Below, in pieces: positions 9,578-21,754 of a DNA stretch of 64,000 nucleotides; within the stretch, counting starts at the first letter, position 1, and every line of letters begins with the position of its first letter. The stretch is from Dactylonectria macrodidyma (Eukaryota > Ascomycota > Sordariomycetes > Hypocreales > Nectriaceae): the NCBI GenBank assembly GCA_020744425.1, contig JAGMUV010000012.1:310001-374000 (forward strand). Reading direction: 5' to 3'. The translations under genes and the position numbers were made by a program. Below the pieces are notes generated by a model. The model was not told where the DNA came from. It was given only the letters and a program-made list of their open reading frames with translations, and did no database searches.

Positions 9578-10719
9578 TGATATTAGTAGGATGTATTTCG
9601 TTCGTTTTAATTATAGGGTAACTGTGCACGTGGACATGTTATAGCTTAAAAAGGGGGGGAAACCACCAGTTGTCGTTCCAGTGGCTACAAACCTAAATAT
9701 GATCCATACGTCTCATAACCGGCTACGTGTTAAGCTTGCGCAAAGACTTGAAAAGGAATATTGTATGTATGCCTCTAGCAATATGCCGTCATCCCAGGCT
9801 CTACGATTAGTCCAAAAGTTGTCACACTGCACCTCGATTCTCAACCCGTCTTGTGCCCCGCTTTTCTCGTCATCACTTTGATGAATCTGAGATTACCGTA
9901 CTACCTTTGTGAATGAATGCTGGCCTATGGACTGGACACAACCATCTACAAACCAATGAATCTTATTGGTGAATTATGGCTTCGGAAAATTCCTTAGGGT
10001 TGGGCGTGTCGGCCTCCTAGGATGGAATTTTGGAGAGTTCACCTTCTCTGGCCCCTCTTTGTCGGATCTAATGGCGAAACCTCAGAACCGCGACGCCTTA
10101 GGTATCGGAAATTTCGGGATACCGCATATGGCTCCATTTTAGTTTTGATACTATCAGCGAGACAGAGGCCGACGGCTTGCCTTCAAAGGGGAAAAACCCA
10201 TCGCGATCGGCGCCGTTGATCAGAAGGATATCATTACTGACACAATAGCAATCGGCCCCCTCTTTTAGGATAATGACGTAATAATAAGGGTTAGGCTATT
10301 ATACAGTATAACGCATATCCTAATAACGACTCAATAGGGTTGGGGAAGGCGCTATGTCTACTGTATCTCTCCGAGCTATAGTCGGTCAATAGTGGGCATG
10401 GGTCTGTTTGCGCGACAGAGCCACATCACTGACGTTTCTACCCATTTCCGTGCGCATCGAGTCGGTCCGACCCTTCTCTCCCAAGTCCAGCTGAATCAAA
10501 CCTTTGTTTTGGAGGGGTCGCTAGTGAGTCCTGTTGGCTCGACGATCGAGGTGCTCTTGTTCCCCGTCGAGGGAGGGTGGCTCTGCCCTCGTGGATGGAG
10601 AGGAGAGAGCGACTTGATAAAAGCTGGAGATCCTCCGCTCCTGGATCGTTCTTGATCCTGCAATGCTTCCTATCCATACTTCTCATTCCTGAACAGTTCT
10701 TTGCTTCACGCTCACCATT
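9578..10719. other. intergenic, upstream of Myb-like gene
   Basis: No convincing gene or repeat. The stretch is moderately AT-rich around 10240-10330. The last ~300 bp must hold the promoter of the Myb-like gene; a pyrimidine-rich leader precedes its ATG, and no clear TATA box is seen. Confidence 0.4.
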
Positions 10720-12910
10720 ATGGACCATCCCTTGAAGATCAAGCAATGGGATCCTTCCAAGCCAAAACGAAAGCCCAATCTTCGTGCAAGGAATCCCGAG
10801 CTGCGGTCAGCCCTTTCTGATGCCTCCTTTGCTCAGTCTATGGCGTGTGACGCAGAGAATCCTTGGCCTTTTGTAGGCGGGGAGGACTTGACCAACGTCG
10901 ATCCCTACGCGGGGTTCCCGTCGATGGAGGAAATCATTGACGAGGTGATCCGTTCTGCCACCATTGACAACGCAAGGGACAGCATCGACACTCATGCCGC
11001 TACCCCGAAAGCTATCTCCAATTCCATTCCCCCCTATCCCGGCGATGAGAGAGCAGGTGACAGCGTCAAGACGCTAAGTCTTCAGAATGACACGCCTAAA
11101 CGCGGCAGTAATAGTCAAGGTAGTATCCCAGAATCCCTATCCTGAGATAAGAAGCTTACGAGGACTGATAGAGATTGCCATTGCCATGGAAAAAGACAAA
11201 GAACAGGGTATCTGTGAGATGTCTCCCAAACACACCATCGCCCCGGTGGCCACCCCCAACTCCATTCCGGGCCGACAAGTTGATCTTGGTGATCTGGCTG
11301 GTGGAATGCCGACTGCATCCAAAAATGTAGTACCCCTCAATGCACCGTTGCCATTGGTCTTGGCTGGTGAAGAGCCGGACAATGATCCTCAGTCCTTGTC
11401 CGTCCTCGCTCAACCGCCTCCCGCGGCAACCGAGGGTGAGAATCATTCCCCGCAGGAGGAGCATAGTGACAGCACCGAGCATGGAGACACCCTGGAGGCT
11501 GATCATTGCGGGGACATTGTTGAATCGACCCCCACTGAATCGGGTTTTGGGTATGCCTCACCCTACCCAACGGATACGTCTCTCTCGTCAGGCTCAACCA
11601 CACCGTCCACGCCTCCCTCACCTTCCTTACTTTCAAGGGATGAGACGCTGCAAAACCCTATCCAGGCTCAAGCGGGAGGCACTTCGGGTCAGAGCGGCCT
11701 TGGTCCGATGGCCATGGATCTCAGCCAACACGCAAGCAGCACTCAGGAGCCTGAAGTCTGCTCTTCGGGGAAGCAACCAGTTGATGACATGAGATGGGGC
11801 CGAGACCGTTGTGGAGGCGACGTTGAACCTTGTTCTACGGGGTTGGGAGGCTCCCGTGCACAGGCACCTAGACGAAGAGCCCGAGGTTCATATATGCTCC
11901 ATGGTGATTACTATGAGAGTGACGACAGCGACGGCGACGACAATGATGATAACGACGAAAGGGGTCAACAGTCTCTAGAGCTGGATGGGGCCGACAGGTC
12001 AAGGCGATGCAGTGGGAGCGTTCCTATTGAGGCCTTGCTCGACGATGCCAAATATCGTCCTGCTCAGAGCACCGAGGACAGTGAGCGGGATCATAATGGC
12101 GATGAGGACGAGGACGAGGATGAGGCTTATGGAAAGCGACGAGGCAAACGCCGTCGTTCCCATGAGCCCTTGGCTAGCATCAAGCGCCGTCGCTATGGGT
12201 ATACCACTCGCCAACGCCCAACGAACAACACACGATCGGTACCAAGTGATCGGACGCCAGCATCTCGCATGCTCAGCCCGTCCTCGTCATACACTACATC
12301 AGACGATTCAAATACTGGGCATGATTTTGCGACATTTCAGGAGCGCCGCAAGGTCTCGAGGCCCTCCGCCGGTTTGCTACGCAATGCAGCAGTTAATGTT
12401 GAGCGCCCTCGTCGTGGAAGACCGTCTTTGAGATCGAGATCTACCCAGTCAACCTACAGGGGGAAGAATACCCAGGCAAGAGGTATCCTCAGCCCAATGT
12501 CATCCCAGGCGACGTCCGATGAAACCGAAGTCAAGGCGGTTCTCGCCAGCTTTGAGGAATGGCCGCTAGAGAATGTTTCGCTCAAGCGCATAACCGAGAA
12601 CGGCAAAACAACTCTCCAGGTACAGTTCGACTGGACTCCTTGTACAAAGCATGGGCATGCTAGCAGCACGGTTCGGGATCGAGTTGATTTACCCTCGACA
12701 CGGACGAGGAGCAGGGCCAAGCGTGCTTCAGCTCCAAGAGCCAAATACACCCCACAGGAAGATGATCTTCTCATCGAGTTAAAGGAGGGCAAGGAGATGC
12801 TGGCGTGGCCTGAGATTCACCAGCGGTTCTGTGAGGCCCATCCAGGGCGGTCCGTCGAGAGTCTACAAGTGCATTACTCTACGAAACTCAAGAGTCGTGA
12901 GAGACTCTAG
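10720..12910 (+). CDS. Myb/SANT-like nuclear protein
   Basis: Two exons. ATG at 10720; the intron ends at 11171 (ACTGATAG) and starts at 11120 (GTAGTA) or 11108 (GTAATA). Both donors keep the frame, giving about 708-712 aa. The N-terminal ~600 residues are low-complexity, rich in Ser/Pro and Asp/Glu, with basic clusters that resemble nuclear localisation signals. The last ~60 residues form a Myb/SANT-like helical domain (YTPQEDDLLIELKEG..., W in the second helix, then R-S-x-E-S-L-Q-V-H-Y). Such proteins are typically DNA-binding or chromatin-associated; the target is unknown. A decayed paralogous piece flanks the hAT element at 46.3-46.8 kb. Confidence 0.75.
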
Positions 12911-13335
12911 GACGTTATTGGCGGTGAATGTCAAGTCTGCCTGGTGACTTGGTCACCATACGTCTTGATGGAGTTCAATAGGCGAAGAATGGCCTGCAAG
13001 CTGAAGGAGAAACGGGGCCAAGTTTATGCAATTGTTCCAGGACAGCGTATACGAGCCTTCAGGTGTGCTACTATACGACATTGGCAGGGAATTAGGAACA
13101 TTGAAGCTAGGTGGTTAACCTAGACAGCAAGGCTAGGATGTAGTTAGAATACAATGCTTCAACATGCGATGCCTATCTTCTCCCTTATTCTATATAGCTG
13201 AGTGCTTGATATGACCGGACACAGTTGTCCGTGGAAGCTGGTCAACCCTCAAGCGACGCTTAACCCATCCTCCCAGCAACTGCACCAAGTTGCGTCAGTT
13301 ATGAAGAACAAATATCCACCAAGATCGGCAACGAG
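12911..13335. other. intergenic
   Basis: 3' flank of the Myb-like gene. No gene or repeat recognised. Confidence 0.4.
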
Positions 13336-13828
13336 ATGACATCGCCTCAACCCTCCACTCGACAAAGAACATCGAGTCCGGCGGCTATTTCCTCTCCTCG
13401 GAGTATGGGCATCCTTCGTTTGAAAGCTAACGACGATGGTATATATGAGGTTGAAGCACTGCTGGCTAAGTCTTAGTGGGGAGAACAAGTCATTATCTCG
13501 TGAAGTGGGCAGACTATCCACGACAATTCATGGGTTAAGAAGGACGATATTGCAGCTGACACGGTTAATGATTTCGATGCCGCGTACAAACGCCATGGTG
13601 GGAAACTACACTGGCATCACGCTACTTAAGAAACGATCTCGTCATGAAAAGTTTAAATATCTTGTGAGTTGGAAGGGACGTTCCCGCACGGAGGACTCTT
13701 GGATTGAAGATTCTAAGATAAGTATGTGTTTGATTGAGGAGTGGGAGAAGAATGAAACTACCTCATTCAGGAAGACAATCAAGGGTAGGCGTAATATGAA
13801 TCCTAGGACGAGCAGGGGTGGGAGGTAA
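13336..13828 (+). pseudogene. frameshifted tandem chromodomain protein
   Basis: Starting at ATG 13336 the frame runs into a chromodomain opening (YEVEALLAK) and meets TAG at 13474. The following bases, read with a -1 then a +1 shift, give GEQVI / YLVKWADYP / NSWVKKDDI, the core strands of a chromodomain. A second chromodomain in another frame follows at about 13640-13750 (FKYLVSWKG, then DSWIEDSKI and LIEEWEKNE). Two adjacent chromodomains with a basic tail suggest a former chromatin-binding protein, or the tail of a retroelement integrase. At least one stop and three frame changes make it a pseudogene. Confidence 0.65.
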
Positions 13829-14065
13829 CGTAGGAACGAGTAACTCACTCAGTTACATATGTACAGGGGTCCATCAATCAAGCCATACATTTTTTCTGCC
13901 GGCAGAATTTTCCAAACGTTTGTGTGAGTGATTCCACGTGTTGCTCTTACCGTATTGTCTCTACCGTAATGGCATGACCGTATCTTACGCTAAGTGAAGC
14001 ATAGAGCATAATTGGACTAGTGAATAGAACTGAACCAAAGAGATAGGCGATACGCTGGCGTCTGG

Positions 14066-14384
14066 TACAGTAACGGCCGCGAAACTTGTCCGCCAATTGA
14101 ATATTAGGACCAAAATCGGGGCTATGTGGCGGTGTACAGTGCGATTATCCATTGGACACGGAATAAGACTGCAAGGTGGGACTAACATTTCTGCCCATCC
14201 ATTTGTGGCTCCGGCTGACATGGATGACAGGAGCCGTTTCTGGCTTTGTTATGTCCCTCCGGCCAAGGCACGCACTGCTTTTGACCACGCACGGTACCCA
14301 GCCACAATGCGCCACAGGTATGTGGTCTGTGCGGGAAATCATTCAATATTCTGTTGGCGGACATGTTTCGCGGCCTTTACTGTA
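14066..14384. mobile_element. MITE, Tc1/mariner or pogo type, TA-flanked
   Basis: Imperfect terminal inverted repeats of about 38 bp: left 14068-14105 begins CAGTAACGGCCGCGAAAC; the reverse complement of the right end at 14382 begins CAGTAAAGGCCGCGAAAC. The 315-bp unit is bounded by TA at 14066-14067 and 14383-14384. No transposase is encoded. Confidence 0.8.
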
Positions 14385-14960
14385 CATGGCTAGCGAGGCT
14401 CAGACAGGAGCGCCCACATCCGCAGGGCAGGTGCCAACTGGCAAGAATTGGATGAACGAAGAGTGGTTGGAGCCACTGTCCTCTTCCAGCGTCAGCAATC
14501 ATCCACTTCATCCATGGCGCCAAACACTAAGTACATACATACATAGCATGACACGGATCTGGTCAAGCTTTCCGGGAGACAGTCGGGGAGCCATTAAGTG
14601 CTGTGTTGATGAGCCTCTCTCTTCTGACTCATGGAGCGGGCTAGCTTGCGGTGGGGTGGAAGGTTAAGAATCGTCTGCGACAACTCGGGGTTGCTGCCTT
14701 ATCGCTAGACGCTTGATGCCTGAGGCAAGGTTACGCCTTTGTGGCCTGGTATTTTACATGTCAAAAATCTCTCATTGGCCGATGTTCATATCATCTCCAC
14801 TATTTTCCAAATCGGTCTCTTCCCAACCCCAGCCATCGACAACAATAGAGTCTTGGAAGGCGTTTTCTATCTTTCCCAGCTGAGCAACATCAACTGTCTT
14901 CCAGTTTTTGACATCGTTTGAGCAAGGGCGTCTTTAACCAAAAGCACAGATCTCTCTGTT
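14385..14960. other. intergenic
   Basis: Low-scoring short frames only; no recognised gene. Confidence 0.35.
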
Positions 14961-14964
14961 TTTA

Positions 14965-15125
14965 CTAAGGACAAGGATCTAAATTGACTAAGGGCAAGGA
15001 TCTAAATTGACTAAGGGAAGGATCTAATTTGACTAAGAGCAGGGATCTCTTGACTAAAAGTAAAGACCTCTTTTTGACTACTGCAAAAAGCATCTCTTTG
15101 ACCAAGAGCAGGGAGATGCCTAAAG
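14965..15125. repeat. degenerate ~25-bp tandem repeat
   Basis: About six diverged units built on a core of ACTAAGGGCAAGGATCTAAA. The copies lose similarity toward 15120. Confidence 0.7.
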
Positions 15126-15339
15126 CAGGGAATATCCACGTACTGTAATATTTATCCAAAAGCATTCCCGAAATAAAGAACGTCCACAAACGGCCTCTGT
15201 GAGAACCGCCATATATAGCTCACTTTTCGAGTAAAGTGTCTGAGCACTGACCGTTTTTGGCTCCGTAATACTACTTAAAGTGAATCTGTGAGCACCTACT
15301 GTACTGTATATGGCGCCAGAAGATAAAGATATAACTATG

Positions 15340-15655
15340 TCCCTGCTCACATTCAGACCTTATCCTTGCCCTTACATATTTTACGTAAATATTATTGGGT
15401 CTTTGCGAGCCACTGACTCCAGCTCACAAGGCTAAAGTGGACTCTGTCAGCATTGACCGTTTATGGTGCCATCAGATGCTTACACTCAGACCACATCCTT
15501 GCCCTTATGTATTTTACGTAAGTGTCATCAGATCTGTTGCACGTACCAAGGAACTGGCCCTGCTCACATTAAGACGACTAAACAAGCAGTATCCTTGCTC
15601 TTACGTATTTCATAAAAATATTATCAGATCTGTCGCAGGTTGTCAAGAAATTGAC
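15340..15655. repeat. degenerate ~110-bp tandem repeat, three units
   Basis: Three diverged units share the order 'CTCACATTcAGAC', 'ATCCTTGCcCTTAcgTATTT' and 'ATyATCAGATCTGTyGC' at about 15347, 15475 and 15565. No coding capacity. Confidence 0.6.
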
Positions 15656-15959
15656 TAACACGCCGGACCAACGTCGCCTACGTATCTAGCTATAAGAGAC
15701 TGGAAATGAATTATCTAGAATTTAAAGGATATTGAGAGTTATCATACGTGCCATTCTACTGTATCAGCTTATCGCAATGTCTTATTTTCCACAAACCACC
15801 CGCGCTACGATTAGCAGACGGCCACCACAAACCCAAAGAAGAAATGGAAATGGACCAGAACCTATGTTGCTAAACTCGCATCCTTCTAAGCGTATCTAAT
15901 CTACTATTTTAACTACTTCCGCCCCAGAACCAGAGCAATATCAACCTCAAGATGACCGG

Positions 15960-16985
15960 TTCGATATCGATACGAGTAGCGTTATGTGAGTTACCCTCGT
16001 TGATTGAGCGGCCTGGGAACTGATCATGAAAAGGGCGACTGAGGGAGTGTGACCAGTTCTAAGCATCGACTCAGGCCGTATGACCCTTGAGGTCTTAAAT
16101 GCATTGACCACCCCCAATACGCCATAACCGCACAGTCTCATCGCCAGAGGCCGAGGCCATAATGCTTGAGTCAGGCGAGAATGCGATTGAGTTTACCCAG
16201 GCCGTATGGCCCTTAAGCTCTTGAATGCATTTGCCATCATCGATGCACCAAAGCCGCACAGTCTGATCGCAAGAGGCCGAGGCCACAAGGCTTGAGTCAG
16301 GCGAGAATGCGACTGAGCTTACCCAGCCCGTATGGCCTTCTAGGACCTGTTGACATTGATCCCGATTGCATTCAGGCTCTGGTTCAAGAGATATCCACTC
16401 AGGAACCTGATTATCCTTGAAAAAAGTTTTCGCATAGTCTTCGGCATAAAGGCAAGAACTGAGGAGTAGATTTGAAGAGGTGTTGAGTCGATTATTGATT
16501 TGTTAGCTGGGACAAATCGCAAAGCATCTTGGAGAAAATTTCCAAGTTTTCCGCCCTCTTCTAGCTGCAATATTGTTAGTATATTCTCGTATTTTGCCAC
16601 CTATCATACTAATAATTCGAGCAGATTGCAAGCTTTTGAGAATATTGAGACTATCTGAAGTCCTTCCAATCAAGCTCACGGCTTCTAGCCAGTGAAGAAA
16701 ATGTTGCAATAAAAATGCGTTGACCGGCCCATCGCCATCAATAAGCATTTCTGCCTGTTGTATATGGCAAACCCAGTAAAGACATGCGTATTGCACTTCT
16801 CGTGGGATACATGAATCGATGTGTTTAGAACTGATAGTGGCACGGTTTGTTCCCGGCTTTATGAGCTTGCACATATCTGTTTCCAGGTGCTTGTTCATAA
16901 CACGAAGGCACTGCATCGCCAGCTGATTGTGAACTCGTTTCTCATCTACCCAAAAGACTTCATATTTGGGGGGAAGGCATGGTTA
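15960..16985 (-). pseudogene. NACHT-WD40 (HET-E/NWD-like NLR) remnant
   Basis: Read on the minus strand, 16916-16503 encodes the winged-helix region that follows a NACHT NTPase (CLRVMNKHLETDMC, PREVQYACLYWVCH, FLLQHFLHWLEAVSL). 16600-16340 gives the linker (LQDALRFV, PLQIYSSVLAF). 16286-15960 gives at least two WD40 repeats (GHTAWVNSIAFSPDSS, SGDETVRLW). The pieces are in several frames, and the NTPase core upstream of 16985 is missing. Fungal NLRs of this type act in non-self recognition; this one is dead. Confidence 0.8.
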
Positions 16986-16989
16986 GGTG

Positions 16990-18845
16990 TTTCACTCGCT
17001 TATGAACTACGTTAGTTCTTTTGAAGCTTATTGAAGACAATTAACTTCAACTCTCCAACTCTACAAGGGGAAAAAAAAGTAATTATGATTATATTCTAAT
17101 AACTACTGAAGGGCACTACCACAGAAGCTGTGTTTGTAGAGTCAAGGTTGAATATGACGAGATGGAATGTCCGATGACGGAGGAGCCGATACCGTATGCA
17201 GTAATTGGGACAGGCCCGTCCAATTTTAGAAGGACGGATTAACCGCCGCAGGTAACCGACGTAATCAAAAGCTCATTAGGCCTAGCCGACCCACTCCCCG
17301 CTAAGACCAGGCTTTAGATTAACCCATCCCCGTCCACCCTTCATTTGAATTCCAGGCAGCCATCCCTGGATGAGCCACTGGCATGCACCGCAAGCTAATC
17401 TTCGCCATGTCAGCTCTATAGGACCGCAAATTCGAGGTTACACAAGTGGATCGAGAGCTGTGGTACACTCGGTCAAATTGAACGCATTCGTGTGGATGAG
17501 TGTTGGATCAAGCTCGAACAAAACAGCCCTTCAATCCCACATCCATGCTACTCATCTGGATGACTTCTAAACTGAGACATACATAAGCTATCGAGGCTCT
17601 AGACCATAAGCAGGGTAGTTTTTATCGCTACGCCATTCAGCTGGATAAATTATTGGGATCTGGAGGGACGCATGAGCAGATACTATTGACGAGTCACAAC
17701 GCTATATCTGAGAGTTGGGATGAGCACCACACATCGTAGATTGCCAACTGCAGCTCGTGGTAAGAAGCATGGCACCTGATGAGGTAAACGGAATAGTAAT
17801 GGCAACGAGGTCCAAGGCAGCTCCAGTAGATATCAGCCGACAGGCCACAAATTGCTCACTCCTAGGCTAGCAAGAACGCCCTTCTTTATATTCACTGCCG
17901 CCAGTAAATCGAATGACCTCTGCCAAGTGCCTTGAGAGACTGCTCCTACAATTACTAATATCTTCTGGGTGACCGCCAAACGCCACAATAATAAAACGAC
18001 TCGCTCGGTGGTTGAATATCTTGTGCAATTTCACCCAGCCAGCACGGCACGTTCGATCACTTGACGGTTGTCGCCGTCAGAACTAGGCCTGCATTTAATT
18101 CCTTGTTTCTTCTTGAAGTTCAACCATCATGTGCAACTACATCTACGTAGGTGTATTAATCACCACTGCCCTTGCAAGCTAACAGCAACCCAGAAAGAGC
18201 TCAGCTGCCAGCACCACTACCATCTGGTGGAGTCGTGGTGCCCCAAGTATATCGAGACTGAACGACGGTGCCCGCCCATTATCGTGAGCAAGCAATACTG
18301 GTGAGACTCTTACACCCATCCTTGATTGTTGTTATTAACTATTCGCAAGGGGAGATGACATCTGTGGTATGTCTGAGCTAAATGATCCCTTAGTATAGTG
18401 ATCAAAGGACTGAAACCTTTTAGCCGCTTGTCGAGAGCGTCAGCAGCCCAGCAACCACCCCTGGGCGAAATTAATCAGAAGCCGGAATCAAGAATGTCGT
18501 ACACTCAGCAACTTCCAGCCCGATTGAAGGGCCTTTTTTACTATCAATTAGAATTCTACGTACTTGCAAGAAATACAAATACTTTGCCCAAGTGCTCGGA
18601 TGGTTTTTATTCCGCATTGGTTACACGCCCTTATGCAGCCTCACCAAGAGCACCACATCCTAGACCGGAGAGGTTCATGTTAACTCCAGAGACATAATGG
18701 TCGAACACGGAATAGAGAAGGAGAGGAATTTCGTGGCCATATGATCGACCACAGCAAGATCGACACCCCTAAAATTAGCTTATTTGCCCCAAATTGAGCA
18801 ACTCAGTAAAACAACTCAACCAGACGAATCCAGCGAAGTGTGGAC
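16990..18845. other. intergenic, no gene recognised
   Basis: About 1.9 kb with only short chance frames and no convincing repeat. Confidence 0.4.
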
Positions 18846-18849
18846 AGCA

Positions 18850-19150
18850 TACCGGACAGAGATGCTTCAATGCACATAGAAGCAACATCTCTTCTATCTT
18901 GGAGGAAAGTCGCCATCTGATGACCAAAAATGGACGCCAAACTTGGAAGCCATTCGAGTGACAATCCGGTTTGCATTGGCCACAGGCCGCCTTGACGCAA
19001 GCTAACCAGCGAGACGAGTATCCCCCCTCAAACCCCCACAAACCCACTATTTCCAACTTCACTCGACCCTCACCCTGTGCCATAAAAGCGAACACCGCTT
19101 CAGCCGCCGTAGATAGGACACTAAACACTTGAAGAATAGGCTTCAAGCTA
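18850..19150 (+). mobile_element. LINE-B remnant (C-terminal end and 3' UTR)
   Basis: The plus strand encodes FYLGGKSPSDDQKW then NLEAIRVTIRFAL and stops at 19003. This matches the end of LINE-B ORF2 at 40.8 kb, with a TAG a little upstream. The 3' UTR resembles that of the other copies (CACTTG...GGCTTCAAGC). The long minus-strand frame here is its shadow. Confidence 0.75.
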
Positions 19151-19163
19151 GTTCGTTAGTAAT

Positions 19164-19239
19164 ACTTTGCCGCCTTTCTGCAAGCCTCAAGCCACAAACC
19201 CCAACAGTATTGTAAGAGTATGCATCTTGCCCCTTTCGC
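19164..19239. repeat. 76-bp direct repeat, copy 1 (partner 19433-19508)
   Basis: The two copies share about 70 of 76 bases (start ACTTTGCCGCCTTTCTGCAA, end CCCCTTTCGC) and are 269 bp apart. Copy 1 abuts the LINE-B remnant. Confidence 0.75.
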
Positions 19240-20491
19240 ATTTCACCATGTATGCGTCCGGAGCAAGCATTATGTCATTATGACTCTAGCTAGGGAAACT
19301 TACATACCATAATCCAGGATTGCAGCCTAGCTGAGTTGCGCGTGATAATTTTCGTCAGGTGAGAGTGGCCTAAGATCAGCCTGAGGACATTAGAAGAAGG
19401 AAATGGGCTTCCTACTGGCTTGGTGGGTGCGGACTTTGCCGCCTTTCTGCAAGCCCCAAGCCGCAAACCCCAACAGTATTGTAAGGGTATGCATGCTACC
19501 CCTTTCGCTCATTTAGACTCTGTAAATTCCCGCCAGACATCCCAGATCAATTGATTCGTCCATATCTCTCGCTCACCGATATACATGCCCTCGCCGACAC
19601 CCTTCACCAGTGCGCCACCGTGCGCCATCACTCCGCCCATGATGTGTGGACGAGCGGCATGCAGCCACCGTCTCGCAAAGTCAGCCCAGGAAGATACGGT
19701 CTCGGTCGAAGGTATCAAAAGCCTCGGGCGGCTCCGTTCCTCCACCTGTTCCGTGACGCCGGATTAGACACCGTGATTAGGCTAGATAGAACCCCCTACA
19801 TGGGGGTGCGGCCTATATTAGATGGGCCCGAGGGCCTTGTATGTACTCAATCAACTAAATCAACCCTCACACAATGGAACGTACGCAAGTGGCTCAATAA
19901 AGAGCCCGTCTTCAAGCACGGCTTCTAAGTCGAAAGACCGTCGCACCAACACGCTACAGTTGAGCTCCCTCGTGGCTGTGGCAGCTAAGACGGATGGGAG
20001 GTGACCTGATTTACACGGTTTCGACCTGTGGAGAACCCATATCGTGCATGCAATAAAATGCATTATTATGAGTGTGTGGAATGACATCTGGACCGCTGAC
20101 TGGTGTGCACTATCACCTAAAAAATAGCCAAACTCTTTCGATGTTTTAGCGCGCCTCCACTGTTGCATGTTACATCACTAATCACTATCACCAACACCGC
20201 CACCATCACTGGAACATTGCCGTGCATATAGAATAGCACCACTAGCAAATATTGTCTCACGCTGATTCCCTGCTTCCCGGAACCGTCATAGTAATCCAAG
20301 ATCCGACGATACGAGCCCCTCATGGCTAAATTTCCTTTGGAGAACTGTCATTGAGCGATTAACTCCATTTCAGTCTGCATTGTCCCATTGCCGCTGGCTA
20401 CGTCAGCACCACCTCTTGGCGACTCTGATAAAGCCTTCATATTATCCTAACCTTGAGCGCTTGTCTCGCACCTCCACATCCTGATTCGAAA
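19240..20491. other. intergenic, possible gene fragment
   Basis: A minus-strand frame at 19509-19770 is open without an ATG and could be the tail of an exon (Trp- and Arg-rich, no known domain). Otherwise no gene is seen. The last 60 bp before 20492 is the leader of the next gene. Confidence 0.3.
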
Positions 20492-21754
20492 ATGCCATAC
20501 ATTCCTCCATTGAAACAATCCCCATGCTCGTCGCCATCAGAGAAGGTCCATTTTGATCTGCCGTGGCGGTTGCGCACGAAACCCGCGGACCTCAGTGCCA
20601 CCCCTTCCAAATCCGAGGATGCCGCCGTCGTTAGCGAATCCGAAGATGAGACAGAGAACGGACAACGCAGAAAACCACGCGTAATACGCAAACTGTCTGG
20701 CGAATTTGTCCGCCCAATCCTGCGCCCACCATCTTGTAGGCGTCCTGCCAGCGTGCCAACCAGTCCCACCACCACAAAGTCTGTTAACTTCCACACTCAC
20801 TTGGAAGAGACTCTCGATTTTTTCCGACTGGACTGTCCCATGTCTATCAGCGCTGGATCGCGATCCAGTCATGCCGATAACACCGACACGGAATATTCCA
20901 TGTTCCGACACGATGTGGCGTGCCAATGGGAGATGGTTACGCCCAACTTCCCGCATCAGACGAGATCTCACGAGTCCCGATTTGTGTGTCTCAAGAAACT
21001 GCGGTTGTTAGACGACCAGAAGGCTTTGCAAGGCGTGGTGTCTGTGAGAAACGCGGCATTCCACAAGTCAGTCACATGCCGTTTCACGTTTGACAACTGG
21101 AAGACGATCTCCAACGTCGACGCAGCATATAGCGATGGAGTGGTGCCAAAAAAAGCTCCTTCTGGCCACGACTTTTTCGTCTTTACCATCCAGCTGTCCG
21201 ACATCCTCCATCTTGAATCCAAGATTGCCCACTTGTGCGTCCGATACATAATGAACGGTCAAGAATATTGGGATAACAACTCTGGCTGCAACTTTCAGGT
21301 CTGCTTCTTCAAGAAGGCTTTACCACGCCATGATAATGTCTCGGCTCATGGCATTCCATTACATCCACATAATGGACCCTCCAACAACCCCACATTAGGA
21401 AAGCCTACGACTAGTCCTTTTCGCGGGCTAGACTTGGCAAAATGTTACAGCATCAGTGCCTCGCTTGATGCCACGGCGGTCCGAGCTGCAAAGTGCAATA
21501 ATGCTCGGAGAAAACGCAACACAGCATCTATGGATGCTGCGGTTGGTGATTTCAAGTTATCATCCTCTTCGTTCTCCCGAAGGTCGACAAAATCTAGCTT
21601 TAGTGCAAGCTTACCTGAATTAAAATTCTCAATCTCAATGCACAGTGGCTCTGACAGATGCTGCTTCCCGCGCTCTATGACAGCACACACGCCCTTTGGC
21701 GACATCGATATGTACGGCAATTTAAACGCAATACCCTATCGCCAGTGTTCTTGA
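20492..21754 (+). CDS. PP1 (Glc7-type) targeting subunit with CBM21 domain
   Basis: Single exon, 420 aa from the ATG at 20492; the frame is open upstream but lacks an earlier ATG. Residues 96-100 (KSVNF), followed by HLEETLDFF, match the RVxF-type PP1 docking site and flanking helix of fungal Gac1/Pig-type regulators. Residues ~165-275 form a CBM21 glycogen-binding domain (FVCLKKLRL, GVVSVRNAAFHKSV, TFDNWKTISNV, YIMNGQEYWDNNSGCNFQV). The predicted role is to tether PP1 to glycogen and promote glycogen synthase dephosphorylation; this comes from the family. The protein is short for the family, with a Ser-rich C-terminus. It is intact and may be a divergent paralogue. Confidence 0.85.
   Translation: MPYIPPLKQSPCSSPSEKVHFDLPWRLRTKPADLSATPSKSEDAAVVSESEDETENGQRRKPRVIRKLSGEFVRPILRPPSCRRPASVPTSPTTTKSVNFHTHLEETLDFFRLDCPMSISAGSRSSHADNTDTEYSMFRHDVACQWEMVTPNFPHQTRSHESRFVCLKKLRLLDDQKALQGVVSVRNAAFHKSVTCRFTFDNWKTISNVDAAYSDGVVPKKAPSGHDFFVFTIQLSDILHLESKIAHLCVRYIMNGQEYWDNNSGCNFQVCFFKKALPRHDNVSAHGIPLHPHNGPSNNPTLGKPTTSPFRGLDLAKCYSISASLDATAVRAAKCNNARRKRNTASMDAAVGDFKLSSSSFSRRSTKSSFSASLPELKFSISMHSGSDRCCFPRSMTAHTPFGDIDMYGNLNAIPYRQCS

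Noticed and set aside
9990..10340. TTAGGG-like words suggesting an interstitial telomere
   Set aside because: Only isolated single matches, no tandem array.
14965..15655. CRISPR array
   Set aside because: The tandem repeats are degenerate with no unique spacers, and the genome is eukaryotic.
18775..19146. 123-codon minus-strand frame
   Set aside because: It is the antisense of the LINE-B remnant on the plus strand.
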